Shown here piece after piece: positions 13,393 through 25,345 of a stretch of 64,000 nucleotides of DNA (position 1 is the stretch's first letter; the number at the start of each line of letters is the position of its first letter). Below the pieces are notes generated by a model. That model searched no databases, had not been told where the DNA came from, and was given only the letters and a program-made list of their open reading frames with translations. This DNA is from Dryococelus australis (Eukaryota; Arthropoda; Insecta; Phasmatodea; Phasmatidae). Location of the stretch: positions 138,592,457 to 138,656,456 of the forward strand of contig CM056994.1 in NCBI GenBank assembly GCA_029891345.1, written 5' to 3'. Made by a program: the position numbers and the translations under genes.

Positions 13393-13934
13393 CACTCCTG
13401 ACAGGGCACTGTAGTTGGTCCTGTATGAACGCTTTGACCAACTTGCATCTGCAATGACAGTTATGACTGGTACTCCATTTCTATCAACATCGCCAGCAGT
13501 AACAGCCAAATGCGCTTCTTCTTCTGCGGCAAGCTTCATTTCATTCAGGGCAGTAGCTTCCTACCCATCGCACACATCATCATGATATTTACGAAATGTC
13601 TTGGCTGACATAGTTGATATGTTCATAGCCGACACCATCTCTTCAAGTTGCGCATGTCCTCAGCCAGTAGACATTCTCCCGCACACTGGGTCCCAGTTCA
13701 CATCCATTTCTTTACTGTCTTTTTCGGTATTTACAGGCAGTTCTACAGTGCTCATTTTGCGTTTAAAAATAAAGCAGCTCCACAGTCAGTATCTCTTCTC
13801 TCGCATAATGTTCATATCTCGATCACCACAACTTATTGGACTATGAGAGTCAAGTCCTTGAAGGTTGCTAACAAAGTGAGAAATATAAACAACTCGGCGC
13901 ATATGAGTCTGAAAAATATAGGGGGTTGTGCTAG

Positions 13935-14135
13935 TTAATTGTTCACTCTGTGAAGTAAATGTTTCATTATTAGATGCACTTGTATTGGTGACACGACAGT
14001 TTCTTCAGATATGTTATTGTCTGTTTTGGCTGGCGTGAACAAACTACATACGGTGTCTAGCACATGTTCGCCATTACATATTTCATTCTGAATTGCTTCT
14101 GTATTTGCCCTGAAATCCAAAACTAAATATTGCAA
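13935..14135 (-). other. Small unassigned open frame upstream of the Mutator-like pseudogene
   Basis: A 66-codon minus frame 180 bases upstream of the Mutator-like start, on the same strand. It could be a remnant of a 5' exon of that gene, because family proteins are usually longer at the N-terminus than the copy here. No motif is recognised and chance is quite possible. Confidence 0.15.
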
Positions 14136-14170
14136 TAAAACAAGTTATACCGGAGGTTATATTACTATGG

Positions 14171-16230
14171 TTTAACCGAGGACGCAGAGACAAGAAAGCC
14201 TGACAACTCCAGCCTGACGTCACAGGCCGAAGACAATAAAATCACGGCGCACGAGCGTAGTCTTCCATGGAATACGACGTACCGTGCAGGTGAATAGAAA
14301 CGTGCAACTGGAAGCAGTTTGCTTCATACAGAATTTAAATAGCACAACAATTTTCGTAGTTCTAACTATATGGTCCATTGAAAGCATTTTGCTTTTGTTT
14401 ATAAACTGCTACCAATAACGTTCTCGGTATGCACATGAAAAAAACCACAGATATCCAACAAAAACATCCTCAGCAATGATAACTCACATAAAACCACAAT
14501 TTCCATCTAAAGAGGAATACATACGATCACTTCTAAATTATTTAAAATAATAGTTAGAAAATTTTTGGAATGTATTTATTTGAGCAATAATAGGCCTACT
14601 TTTAAAAGAAAAAAGTGTTTGAATTTTTTTCTAGTAATTAAAGCTGTCTGATTCTAACCGCACATAATGACTGAAACTTAAACCCGTTTCGCCTATTAAA
14701 CTGTGGCTAATTTTTCGTGAACTGCCGTACTTCGATTATGTTTGGTTTAATTTAAATTAAGTCCACATGCACGTAGCTATATATTCAGAGAAATACAGGC
14801 GCTGGAAGTAATAACACATGTCTATACATATACATTTAGATATACCTACATATATAATGTACACACACGTCGTTGGCTGACATTTCATGTACCAGTATAC
14901 AGGTTTTCGTAGAAATTTTGCAGTGTGTTGACGTTTACAAAATTCACAAATTTCTACATGAAGTGGTTGGTCATCCGACTGTGCTAAGAACATACCTACT
15001 AAATGCATAATTACATTGAAAGGAATAATTTCAATACACACGTACCTCACACACATCGTTTTAGAAAAAAAACTCTCCCTCTCATGTTCTTGGAAGTTTT
15101 AAAATGTGTTACTTCATTGTGCTCTATTGGCAAGGTTGTAAGCAAGAGAAAGACGGATATTAGTGTAGAAGGGTATATGGACACTTTGCCATTTAACACG
15201 AACCGTTATGCTCCTGATCAATGTCGAAAAGTAGAAAATGTTTGTTAAATACTTGGCCCATTATAATGTGAATTAAAATCAGCTAACGTCTATTTCCTAA
15301 AATACATTGTCACAAAAGAGTACTTTTATATAGTCGCACTAAGCCAAAATGGATTATATTTGTATAAACTTGCAAACTGTTTTTTTTAAGTATAAAACAC
15401 ATATATAACTGATTATGGAAACGAAATTTTTTTTATTGTATCGTAACAGATTGGTTCATTATTAATTTTAATGTCATCATTAAAAATAGCAAGACTTACG
15501 TAATTTAATTATACTTTCCCCTTTCAATATTAAAGTTTAAGTGAAATCATTAAAATAAACCCGCTCGTTTTAATGAAATCTTGTGTAAGGAAACACGCCC
15601 TTAGTCAAATGAATTTATCTCAGACGTAAGGTATGCGACATTTGAAATAGTAAGACAGTGGGTTAACTGAAAATTTCAACTCGATTTTATAGTTCTTCAG
15701 AATAAAGTATTTTATAACAAATGTATGGTTGTACTGAACTTTATTCTTTCAATGAAGTTATATTTTATACAGAAATATTTATACTACATGAAAAGTTTAT
15801 AAATATCAACATACTCTTGAACGCTTCCTAGACGCGAAGTGGTTCCTCGGGTTTGTTTTCCTCTACAAATTATTTGTTAATTTCTTAATCGTTGGGAAAT
15901 TTAAAACCGTAAGCTTCGGTCTGTTCGGATAATTTCCATGACACTGAGGACACAGAATATAAATTACACTAATTTTTTATTCTGTGCTGAGGAACGTAAA
16001 CTTGCACATCGTAGAGGATTCCACTTTTACTGAACGCTTACAATCAAAGCAAAACATATCACATGCCGATGTAAACCGTAGATTCACTCTACGCTGTAAA
16101 CTACCAAACAGGTACCTATGCCTATGGTCATATTGTACATAAACACCACCAACTATTTCCCCTAGCCGTGACGTCACTGGTTTTGTAAGAAGAGGTTGTC
16201 ACGCCTTCTTGTCTCAGTGGTAACGGTTCA
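14171..16230. mobile_element. Inverted-end DNA element of about 2.06 kb, likely non-autonomous
   Basis: The two ends are inverted copies of each other over about 55-65 bases. The left end is 14,173-14,223 and the right end 16,168-16,228. They share AACCG, GAGACAAGAA-GC-TGACAAC and an inner palindrome TGACGTCAC. The interior is AT-rich, with no transposase domain recognised among its short frames (for example 14,757-15,056 minus and 15,977-16,177 minus). Target-site duplication is not evident. It starts shortly upstream of the Mutator-like pseudogene, but no similar end was found on that gene's other side, so it is treated as a separate element. Confidence 0.6.
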
Positions 16231-16378
16231 ATTCGCAAGATTTGATTGATTTAAGACAAAATTGTTTATAGAAGAATTAATAGTAAATAATTGTCGAATT
16301 ATTCGTAAATTATTCAAAGTAGTAATGCATCTATTTAGATAACAGCATGAACTACAAAGTTCATGCAAATGCAGTATT

Positions 16379-16430
16379 ATTCTCTCTCTCTCTCTCGCTC
16401 TCTCTCTCCCTCTCTCTCTCCCTCTCTCTC
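16379..16430. repeat. (CT)n microsatellite
   Basis: An interrupted CT/CTCC run of about 50 bases. Confidence 0.95.
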
Positions 16431-16433
16431 ACT

Positions 16434-17679
16434 CGCTTACAGATTCCATATTTTGCCAGATCGCTGGTGGAATCTCATGAATCTCATATTTTTGTTATAA
16501 AAGTTGAAGTTTGTCCACTTCTATTTTTTATTAAGGAAAATATATTTTACACCACATCGAAATTGTTTGTTTCCTTTTATTTATATCTTAGAGTAAATTA
16601 TAAGTCTGTATGTGAAATAGTTTCCACTAGAAAATTTTAGTTTATTAATATTTTGGGAGTTCAGCTACCAGATCTAAACTTTACTGTAGTTGCATGCCAG
16701 TTTAAACGTATGTATGGCCATGTTTGTCTGTTGTATATAAGTTTGTAAATTAAGAATATTTTAATAGTATGATGGAGTTATGAGTCATTAGCTATGGTTA
16801 GTAAAACTGGCTGATGTAATAATGTTTGGTATTGCAAATATCATGCAATTAAAAACTCATTTTTTTTATAATTTAAATATTGTGACAACAAAGAGCACCC
16901 GGTTTTAGTTGCGTAAGATTACTGGATACAGCAAATGTATTAATATCGTATAATGCGTTATGGCGATACATAATATGTTCTTTATTATTATTTTGATATT
17001 GACGCATCAATAGAGGAGAGTAGAGGCAACTCAGATGATATCGCTACTTAGTTCAATTTAGAATAGTAATACATTATGACAAAACAACAAATAAAATTTT
17101 CGACAAGGAGACGTCTAGTCTTACACGATCGACACCCCCAACTGCATAAGGATGACCATAATTGTAGACAAATGCCACTAAAAAGTAAATTATTTTAACA
17201 CTGAGACTATCGAAATTGTAGAGTACATAATATTTCTATAGATCTACTCACTTTTTAAATATTACTGGACCAAATGTAGGTATATTTTGGGATATTTGGT
17301 AGTAAATGCAATGGTATAAAATGTCGAATGTCTCAAATAAAATCAATCAATATTATTACATCACTTCATATACTGGAATTCGTTGTAGTACTGAGATTGC
17401 AATGCTGAGTTCCTTCTCAGAAAAAATAATGGTTGTATATTGATATATCTTATTATTAATATTTTCTACTATAGTGAACATGTTATTTCGAAACGAGTTT
17501 CAGAGGCATTATAGTGATACATTATGAACAACTATAATAGTTGCATTTCACTTCACGTTACATATGATTACTAAATTAAAAGAATAGTCCCATCCTTGAC
17601 GAAAGTGTTTTCAAATAAATTCAGTATTTTAAAACAAATACGTAGTAGGGAAAAGGTTACTTTTGGGCAAAAGCATAGG
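16434..17679. other. AT-rich gene-free DNA
   Basis: No coding, RNA or repeat structure that I can support. Confidence 0.5.
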
Positions 17680-18620
17680 GCATCGGAGCCGCCATGATTT
17701 TAAGACAACCGTTCGCCATCTTGGGTGTCATTGACCTTTACCTTGACCCTGACCGTAGGAGACTTTGGCCCCAAACACACAAAAAAATCAAAAAATAATA
17801 ATTTTAAAAAATTTAAAAAAAAACTATTATTAAAAAACATTAAAATTTATTAAAAATTATTCAAAAACGATCTTCAGAAATAAAGAATAATTCCTGGAGC
17901 AGGCGAGGGGACTTGTGATCATGGGAGTGACCCAGGTGACCGGGATCAAGTACTCCGACCCAGAAGAGCAGGACCTATGATTTTGATATTGACATTTGAC
18001 CTTGAGAATAAAAAAATTAAAAAGTAATTTTAAGAAATCACAAAATATTCCAAATAATTCCCAAAATATATTCCTAAAAATTATTTAAAATTTATTTTAA
18101 AAATACTGAAACATTATTTTTAAATACTTAAACATTTTCAGAAAGGTTCCCCCACCTCCTCTCACCAAAAATTGTTCAGCTAGCCACCCCCCCCCCCCTT
18201 CTCGACCATACCCAGTCAGTCATCTTGGTAGGAAACCGCCATATTGGTAGGTGACCACCATCTTGGCATACGTCACTTGTCCACCATCGTGGAAGCCAGT
18301 GCCCATTAGCAATTGACCCTTGACCAATGCCCTTGATCTTGTCCTCATGACCTTGAATGACCTTGAAAACCAAAACTTGAGGGAAAAGAACATAATAGTC
18401 AGCAAGCATAATACATAACAGAATACTACCACCGTGTTAGATGCAGACAACCTCAACCTTGACCCAATGACCCTGACTGATTTTGGAAACAAAACTCATG
18501 AAAAAATACACAAAAGTCAACAATTATATGACATTACCGACTACTGCCACCATATTAGATAAAGACAATCTTAGCCTTGACCCTAAGACCTTGAATGATC
18601 TTAAAAGCAAAAACTCGAGA
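17680..18620 (+). repeat. Degenerate repeat with TGACCTTGA and CCATCTTGG words
   Basis: AT-rich spacers alternate with blocks that contain CGCCAT(C/A)TTGG and repeated TGACCTTGA or close variants. Two exact TGACCTTGA copies lie 10 bases apart near 18,346-18,364 and another is near 17,997. An inverted counterpart with TCAAGGTCA lies at 56,120-56,830. No convincing gene. The blocks look like diverged tandem units of a few hundred bases. Confidence 0.6.
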
Positions 18621-18816
18621 AAAAATATATGCAATGAGGCAGAAGAAAGCCGAGAATATCCCATTTTTACTCCAGCTGCTATCGAACTACACCTATCAGC
18701 TTACCTCCATACTGCTCATAATATACGAGTATGCTAGCCTATTGCATCATATTGACTTTGAACCAATCGCACTGCTCCATTAACGCATTGTGCAGACACT
18801 GACCAGTCAATCACGT

Positions 18817-19010
18817 GAGGTGGAGCAGGTGGAGCAGGTGGAGCAAGAGGAGCAGGTGGAGCCCGTTGAGCAGGTGGATCATGTGGAGCAGGTGGAGAAG
18901 GTGGAGCAGGTTGAACAAGTGGTACAGGTGGAGCAGGTTTAACAAGTGGAACAGGTAGAGAAGGTGGAGCAGGTGGAGCAGTGAAGCAAGGGGAGCAGAT
19001 GGAGTAGCTA
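18817..19010 (+). repeat. 9-bp minisatellite (GTGGAGCAG)n
   Basis: About twenty diverged copies of a GTGGAGCAG unit. On the minus strand it gives a Pro/Ala-rich open frame that is a by-product of the repeat. A related GGTGCTGATTG-type stretch follows at 19,060-19,130. Confidence 0.9.
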
Positions 19011-19084
19011 AAGATTGATGTAAAGAGTGCTAAAAATTTATCGAACGAGATTGGGTTTGGGATTGTAGTGCTGATTGTATTGCG

Positions 19085-20640
19085 GTGCTGATTGTGAATG
19101 TGCGGTTGATTGTTTTTGCAGTTCTGATTGTGATTGCAATGCATAACAGGAAAATAAAACTTGCCCGCTGGGTGCTGTTACTGCAGGAATACGATAACCA
19201 GGTAGAACACGTGGCGGGGAAGACCAACGAGCTCAGGAACGCCTTGTCCAAGAATCTAACGGTAACTGACGACGCGGAGTGGGAAGAGGCGCTACCACCT
19301 TGCCGTGCAATACCAACTGCAGAAACGCAAACTCTCGTTGTACAAAACATTGTTGCCACTCCACCTGGCGAACTTGTTTCCGTGAATATAAGTGACGTGT
19401 TAAAAGGGGTACACACTGCACAAGAAAATTCCCAAGATGTCGCGCAAAGCCGACAACGCTGTGCCACACGTTACACAGAATACTGGAGGGTAGTGGACAG
19501 AGAAATACAAACAAAACCACTTGATAACTGTGGACGATGGCGGACGTATGTACCGAAAGAGAAACGGGAATTTGGGTTAAACAATGCACACGACAGTTTG
19601 GAGCATGGACACCCGGGATCCGAGCAAACATGAAGGAACGTGCAGCAACCTCTTCACTGGAAAGGGATACTGGGAGATGTCCGGAAACATGTACAGAGCT
19701 GAATCACGTGTAACGCCCGTAAGCCACGGAGAGCAGACGGCGACGCTCCACAACAGCCAAGGATGCCAACCGAGCCATTCAAAACAGTAGCTATCGACGT
19801 TATGAGCCCGTACCTGCATACGAAAACTGGGAAAAGATTTCTTGTTGTTGCCACCGATTTGTTCACCCGTTAGACCGAGGCATTTCCCGTCAGTAATGTT
19901 CGTGCTCACACGGTCGCACAGGTAATACAGAACGAGTTTTTCCCGAGGTGGGGACATCTCGAGTATTTGTTGACAGACAATGGAACACAGTTTATAGGGT
20001 GAAAATGGAGGGAGTACTGTACCAGGTGGGGAACAGAACACCATACCACCCCAGTCTACCATCCCAGGGCTAACCGAACCGAGAGACGTAACCAAGACGT
20101 CAAAATCCAATTACGTGTCCGGATAGACGAAGATCACACTAGGTTGGCCGAATTGATCCCGGAGGTAATGTTTTCCCTAGGGAATAGAGTGAATGCGGCG
20201 ACCGGGAAAACACCTGCCGAGATAGTACAAGGTCGCGAACTCCGTGCCCCCGAAAAACCCCGCGAAAACCCGCCCAGACCACCTGAACAAATTGTTGAAC
20301 ACCAGGCGCAGATACATGAAGGAGTCAGGGCGAACCAGATCAGTTATGGCAATGTGTGGGGCACCGGATAGTAAGAGGCCGCCACCCGAAATTGTACCCG
20401 GGATGTATGTGTATGTACGAGAAAACCCGTTATCGGCCGGAGCGAAGAAGTACTGTGCTGTACTGGCGCTTAGATGGACAGGGCCAGTGAGAGTGGTCGA
20501 AAAAAATGGAAAATTCCACGTATCTAATGAAGTTGGGACCAAGACGTGTCAGGAAACTGCACCGTGACTACCTGTAGATAGCCCGATCACCTGTAGGGAA
20601 GAGAGGCAAGGAGACGACGTTACATCCAGTACCACAGTGA
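19085..20640 (+). pseudogene. Ty3/gypsy pol fragment: RNase H tail and integrase
   Basis: The fragment opens with the C-terminal end of RNase H (LARWVLLLQEYDNQVEH then GKTNELRNALS, near 19,160-19,260). A degenerate H-H-C-C zinc region follows near 19,590-19,720. Next is the integrase core with AIDVMSPY near 19,793, LTDNGTQF near 19,975 and the RTERRNQ end of the catalytic region near 20,085. A post-core segment includes TGKTPAEIVQG, GMYVYVREN and a GPVRVVEKNGK stretch near 20,480. Stops interrupt it, including TAG at 19,871-19,873 and TGA at 20,000-20,002, and the zinc region is frameshifted. Reverse transcriptase, protease and gag are missing upstream, so this is a 5'-truncated relic. Base composition is clearly more GC-rich than the surroundings. 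Confidence 0.9.
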
Positions 20641-21765
20641 GTTCGGAGAATTTCACCAGGGAGTACATAAGGAAATGTCAACGCGGACACTGAAGAGAAC
20701 AACAACACTAACACGGGAACACCCAGTCAAAGTAATGAACTGTCATGTAAGGGTTTTCACCGACAGAACACACAACACCTAGTAGTTAGGAGGTGGAAAA
20801 AAGTATTACCGTAACATCATTTCTGGGTTTTTCTGTTAATGCCTGTAACAACACCACGAATCAAAGCGAGTTTAAGGGGTTTCCAAGTGTACACGAAGAA
20901 AGTGGGAACATAAATGCACACGTAAATGTCATCACAGCCAGTGTAGTGGGTTGAGTTTTACGGGGTTTCCCCGGGGCACAGCTGAATTTGGTTGCAACCA
21001 AAGTGTAAACGTAAATTTTGAAACCACTTGTGAAGGCGAGACGCCTTTCCGAGGCTTTCAGGTCCCGCAGGGGAGAGCATAGTAGGGCAAAAGAGTTTGA
21101 AAGGGTTTGGGGAGAATTGTAGGGCAGTGAGTGTGACGTCAAGTGTCAACAAATAGCAACACAGCACTCGCAAGAGGCGAGCCGAGTCACCACTACGTAC
21201 CCCCTTAGTTGTTCCTGCCTACACCCCCACCCCCTGCAAACGCTGAAGGGACCGACGACCTCCGAGGCCATGTTTTCTTTGCCCTCAATCAACAACCAGC
21301 CAGGCAGGGCCCGCCAGAGCAATGTTTCTTGTTCGCACCGTTTTGGCTATCGAGGGAGGGGTCATTTGACGCCGGCTAACAGCCAGCTGCCCTAGAGCCC
21401 ATGACGGCGCTCACCACGCATGTGTCACGTGTCCCGCACGTGCGCAAAGAGGCCAATAATCATTCTGAAATCTCACATAAATATAATTTTTCAATGTAAA
21501 GTGTGTTATATTGTATTTGCATGGTTTAATATATCTTTAAATGTTTTAAAGTGTTTGTTGCTAATTTGAAATTGTTTGATTATAAAATTCAAAGTGCCCG
21601 TGGCACCGAGATTAAGAATGCTGATATTCCGGTATGAACGCCGTCATAAAGAGACACTAAATTCATATGAACATTAATAAAAAAAATTATAGAACTGTAA
21701 ATCAATATTTAATATAATTTGTGCCATTTTATTTTCAATCCTTAAATATTTTACTCGTCATGCAG
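20641..21765. other. GC-richer stretch after the gypsy fragment, possible 3' non-coding region or LTR
   Basis: 20,641-21,460 is markedly richer in G and C than its surroundings and follows directly on the gypsy frame, so it may be the element's 3' end. I could not find a matching 5' LTR or a clear terminal TG...CA pair, so no LTR is claimed. From 21,470 on it is ordinary AT-rich DNA. Confidence 0.35.
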
Positions 21766-21855
21766 AGCACTTCCGCCTATGTGAATCCCGTAGGCGGCCA
21801 TGGTAGGTCCGTGCGACGCTTGTCTCTGGAAAGTCTGTCAAGGAGATCTGGCCAG
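21766..21855 (+). CDS. Candidate host exon, 90 nt, phase 0
   Basis: Flanked by an acceptor (TTACTCGTCATGCAG|AGC) and a strong donor (GGCCAG|GTAAGA). The 30 intervening codons are open. They begin STSAYVNPVGGHG and end with RRLSLESLSRRSGQ. Codon composition is more balanced than the AT-rich surroundings. The peptide is Ser/Arg-rich and contains R-R-L-S and R-R-S, sites of the kind phosphorylated by basophilic kinases. I do not recognise the gene. A second candidate of the same phase and strand lies at 62,150-62,248, so both may be small exons of one host gene with very long introns. The frame is also open upstream to an ATG at 21,721, which weakens the exon case slightly. Chance cannot be excluded without conservation or RNA data. 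Confidence 0.45.
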
Positions 21856-24734
21856 GTAAGACACTGTCATGTACTCACTACAACTTTTGTTCATTTATTT
21901 AGGTTTCCATACACAATTTATTTACCGGTTAACCATTGCTTGCGTAAGTTTTGCCAGACATTTTCCGCAGCATTATTCTTCCTCTTTATTAATTTAAAGC
22001 ACCCTTGTGGTATTTTTAACTTTATCGTGGAGAAAGAGTAGAAAGATGTCGGAGATGTCACGCGACACCCGTGCAACTTTAATCAAGTGCCATCCGCCTA
22101 TGTTTATAGCTTGTAACTGTAACATCTGCATTATTGCTACGCGCAATTTTAAGGGCTTTGTTTTTATGTATGTATGAATATTTTAGGGCAACGTCACGTA
22201 TAACCACGTGGACGACCGACACCAATTATTTGTATACGCCATCATTGCGTTTTTAGAGCTTATTTATGTAACATCGTATGTGCAATATTTTACTGAGGGT
22301 TCTATGTTAAATTTTGTTAGGATTCCGTGTAATTTCACGTAAATTGATACTTTTTGTACTTGACCACGCGGTCATGTTAATGTTTGATTTTACCGCCATC
22401 AGGCATGCTACAAGCCTGTAATCACTTCAATCAATGCTTCCTCTCAGAAATATTGCAATGTCACCTGCACCACGTGGTCCGCTACGAACTTCATCCAGCG
22501 GCATCCGCACCATCTAAACTTGTTTTTACACATGTGTGTGTTTATTGTGAATACTCATCTCGTGTCCCATCTTGTTTCACGTATCTTTTGAGGGTTTACG
22601 TAATTTTGTAATTTATGTACCGCGCAATTATTCCCGTTTTAGCCAACTCTGTGTATAGGCCGTCACCACACACCCGGCGAGTTTGTGTTAGTGATGCCGA
22701 GCAATCACACGTTTTAATGTATCAAGGGTTTTATTTGTAGTTCACCGTGTCCTGTCTTCCGGGAAAACCGCCAGTCCATCCTAGTAGCTAACGGCACTCT
22801 TCACTTGTGAAGGCTGTGATTTCACGCACCTCGGTGAGATCATCCATCTAGGCGTGCGCTGGAGTAATTTCGGGTTGGGGAGCATCCAAGCGGAATTGGC
22901 TAGTTATGACCGAGATAATCATAATTTCATTGGCACGTTGGTGTGTATGCATAATAACAATAAAAACAAGTCTATGGTGAACTTAACTCTTTCATTCAGT
23001 AGTGACAGTGTCCTAGCCACATATATTTTAAGTGTTTTTCCAGTGATGTTTAGCATAAGTTTAGTATTGCCTACGTGTTTGTAAGTACGCACGGGTGAGA
23101 CGGACACAAAACCCACAGCATCCTTGAGATCCCTTATTCTCAATAGTGCGGTGATTGGGAAGCACCGCTGGCACCCAAATTACCAGTAAGTATATGTGTC
23201 ATCGTTCGTCTCGTGTCTCACCCGACGGCGTCAATATTTTATAAGATCGCGAAGATATACACTTTACAGTGAGTTAGTTGTGTATCGTTGCCATGCCCTA
23301 TAAATGATAAAGCCACTGATAACTGTTGCCACAAACAATTCATTATTGAAGCACTTTCTATCCCGGTGACAGTAGGAGCGATATTTCTTATCGAAATGTG
23401 TTGCAGCCTTCACCGGCATTTTCGCACTATAACGAGATGCATGCGTGTGACTACTGACTCACGGCTTATCATGGACAACTGAGCAGGTAGGTAATGACAT
23501 ACCCGCCAAGTGTGCAAGAGGGGCACGCAATTCATGTCACACAATGCGATGCTGGTTGTGAGGTTTCCAATTACAAAATGACACGTGGCTCCTTTGTTTT
23601 TAAATCTGCAGTAGAAAATTATAATTTTTTTTATTTTGCAAGCTCGTCTCGGGCAAGACAGCGATTGAGCTTTTATTAATTTTCCGTGCAAAGCCTAAAC
23701 ACTATTCCACTTTAAATAATTAAATAAATTATATCACATTAACGAAATTCATAAATGAAATCTCGAAACATACTCCACTATTGTGCGCTTCAAAATCTCC
23801 AAAATGATTTTTGTTTCAAGTCGTCATCACGAAAAGTACCAAAGCAGTTGCGATATTTAACATGTTAAAGGCTATCTCGCAGTAGTGGTATTTCTTGGGT
23901 TAAGCCAGGCCTGACGCCTAAAATAGAATAATATAGTTAATTTACTCACCCATACTATGGGTAAAATATATATGAATACAAATATTTTTTTAGGGCGACA
24001 AAATATTTTTCTACTAGAAACAACACAAATTGTTTGATGTTTATAGTTAAAATCCTCACAGACAATTTTGCATGTAGACAGCAGATATACATACCAGAAG
24101 AAGAGAAGGAAGACTGTAAACACTCTCCTAAAACGAAAGACCGCGTTGCTAGGGACTTCCGTGAAACAGACAATTTAACTTTCAAAGGGAGCCCTCTGAC
24201 GTCCGATCACAGAAGTCACTTCACCTGGACAAAAGTTCATCACATAATGTAAAAAGATTTTATTAAAATGCATACTAAAAAATTATACACAAACTATTCG
24301 TCTCATAGTCGTAAATACTAACTGCTTGTATTAGCGTGAAGATTCTCTGATTTCCTTACGGCCGTACAAACTTGACAGCAAGACGACAAATGGGCAACTC
24401 CAGGAATTGTCAAACCTTGCGACTGCTGACTGCGAAAGCTTACAAAGGATCAATGCGCATTAAAAAAATAAAATAAAATACATGACTTTTAAATATCTCA
24501 TTGGCGCTACTGCTTAATTTCAAAAGAATTTCCAACATGCGAGAACTGAGAGTCGGTGTTGATTTGCTCTGATGTCGGCTGGCACACCAGTCATGAACCT
24601 TTGGCTAGGGACTGGCGTGCTGCCTGACAATCATTACACAAAATAAAATTAACGTAAGGAGTAACTTGGAATAATTACATTTACACAAATAAATTTTATT
24701 TTAAATATCGTTACCATTAAAATTTTTATTTAAA
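21856..24734. other. Gene-free DNA, putative intron sequence
   Basis: Mixed composition with several short frames and no recognised family. A TGGCACCC-containing stretch near 23,170 resembles a retroelement primer site, but there is no supporting element. 22,040-22,850 has scattered short plus-strand frames without features. Confidence 0.4.
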
Positions 24735-24860
24735 CAAATTTAATAGCTCGTTAGCAAACCAATAAATATCACTCACTTACATTTAAAATTTAAAAGCTCG
24801 TTAGCAAATAAAATTAGTTTAACCAGCCATTTGCCATAAATTTAACAGCTCTTTAGGAAA
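24735..24860. repeat. Short tandem repeat with AGCTCGTTAGCAAA
   Basis: Three units of about 60-65 bases, each with an AGCTC(G/T)TTAG core followed by AT-rich sequence. Confidence 0.7.
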
Positions 24861-25124
24861 AAATAAACAATAAAGTTAGTAAAATTTTACTTCGAAACAT
24901 AACATACTTAGCAAGCAATAACTCGAAGCAAAACCGGAAGACGACCGTGAAACCTCGTAATGACTCGCTAAAAGCAAAATAGCGTTGAAGCAGTAGGGTA
25001 CTCGGATATGCAGATGACAAGCGCTGATATCAGATTGAGAGATTTGGTGATGCTTCCGCCTTGATATTAATATCCTAGCGCAGTGATCCAAGGATTATAG
25101 TACCTGTAGTTACGAGAGCATTTT

Positions 25125-25345
25125 CACTGGCCAACTTCCCTTCCCTGCCAAGCATTTTTTCCTACTTCTTTTCTCAGAAATATGGGCCATATAAGGTAAG
25201 ATTTTGAACAAGCATTTTTATTGGTTGACTTTCCCTCCCTCCCTGCCAGGCATTTTCACTGCCCAACTTCCCCTCCTTCCAGTCTTTGTTATTTAGTCAG
25301 AAACTATGTGTAATATAAGGCAACAACTTTTGGCCAAGAACCTTC
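25125..25345. repeat. Diverged tandem duplication
   Basis: Two to three units of about 115 bases share ATTTTCACTG-CCAACTTCCC, CCCTGCCA and ATATAAGG words. Confidence 0.7.

Larger units (their letters stand above)
8856..13755 (-). pseudogene. Mutator-like transposase-domain gene, two exons, three nonsense codons
   Basis: The 5' exon runs from an ATG at 13,755 to 13,393 (121 codons) and the 3' exon from 9,740 to 8,856 (295 codons). Joining at a phase-0 intron keeps one frame across GTG|GTAATT and TTTTGCAG|GCT, which supports real splicing. Visible family features are VITVIADASWSKRSY, the H-C/C-C cluster around HCRTCCRAA and HTCFKNW, MADDDSNVYKRV, DHLLRNF, and a C-terminal GGKRVNF block. These match the Mutator-like transposase domain proteins that are multicopy in arthropods. 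In-frame stops occur at 13,660-13,662 (TGA), 13,561-13,563 (TAG) and 9,285-9,287 (TAA); otherwise the frame is open with no frameshift. The low number of lesions implies a fairly recent death. A 5' non-coding or additional coding exon may lie upstream. Terminal inverted repeats for this copy were not found. Confidence 0.82.

Noticed and set aside
8856..16230. Treating the Mutator-like gene and the 14,171-16,230 inverted ends as one element
   Set aside because: Both inverted ends lie on the same upstream side of the gene, and no third copy of the end was seen beyond 8,856.
18734..19144. Pro/Ala-rich minus frame of 136 codons
   Set aside because: It is the translation of a GTGGAGCAG minisatellite and has no features outside the repeat.
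19030..20542. Several minus-strand frames of 120-177 codons opposite the gypsy fragment
   Set aside because: They are antisense shadows of the recognised plus-strand pol sequence.
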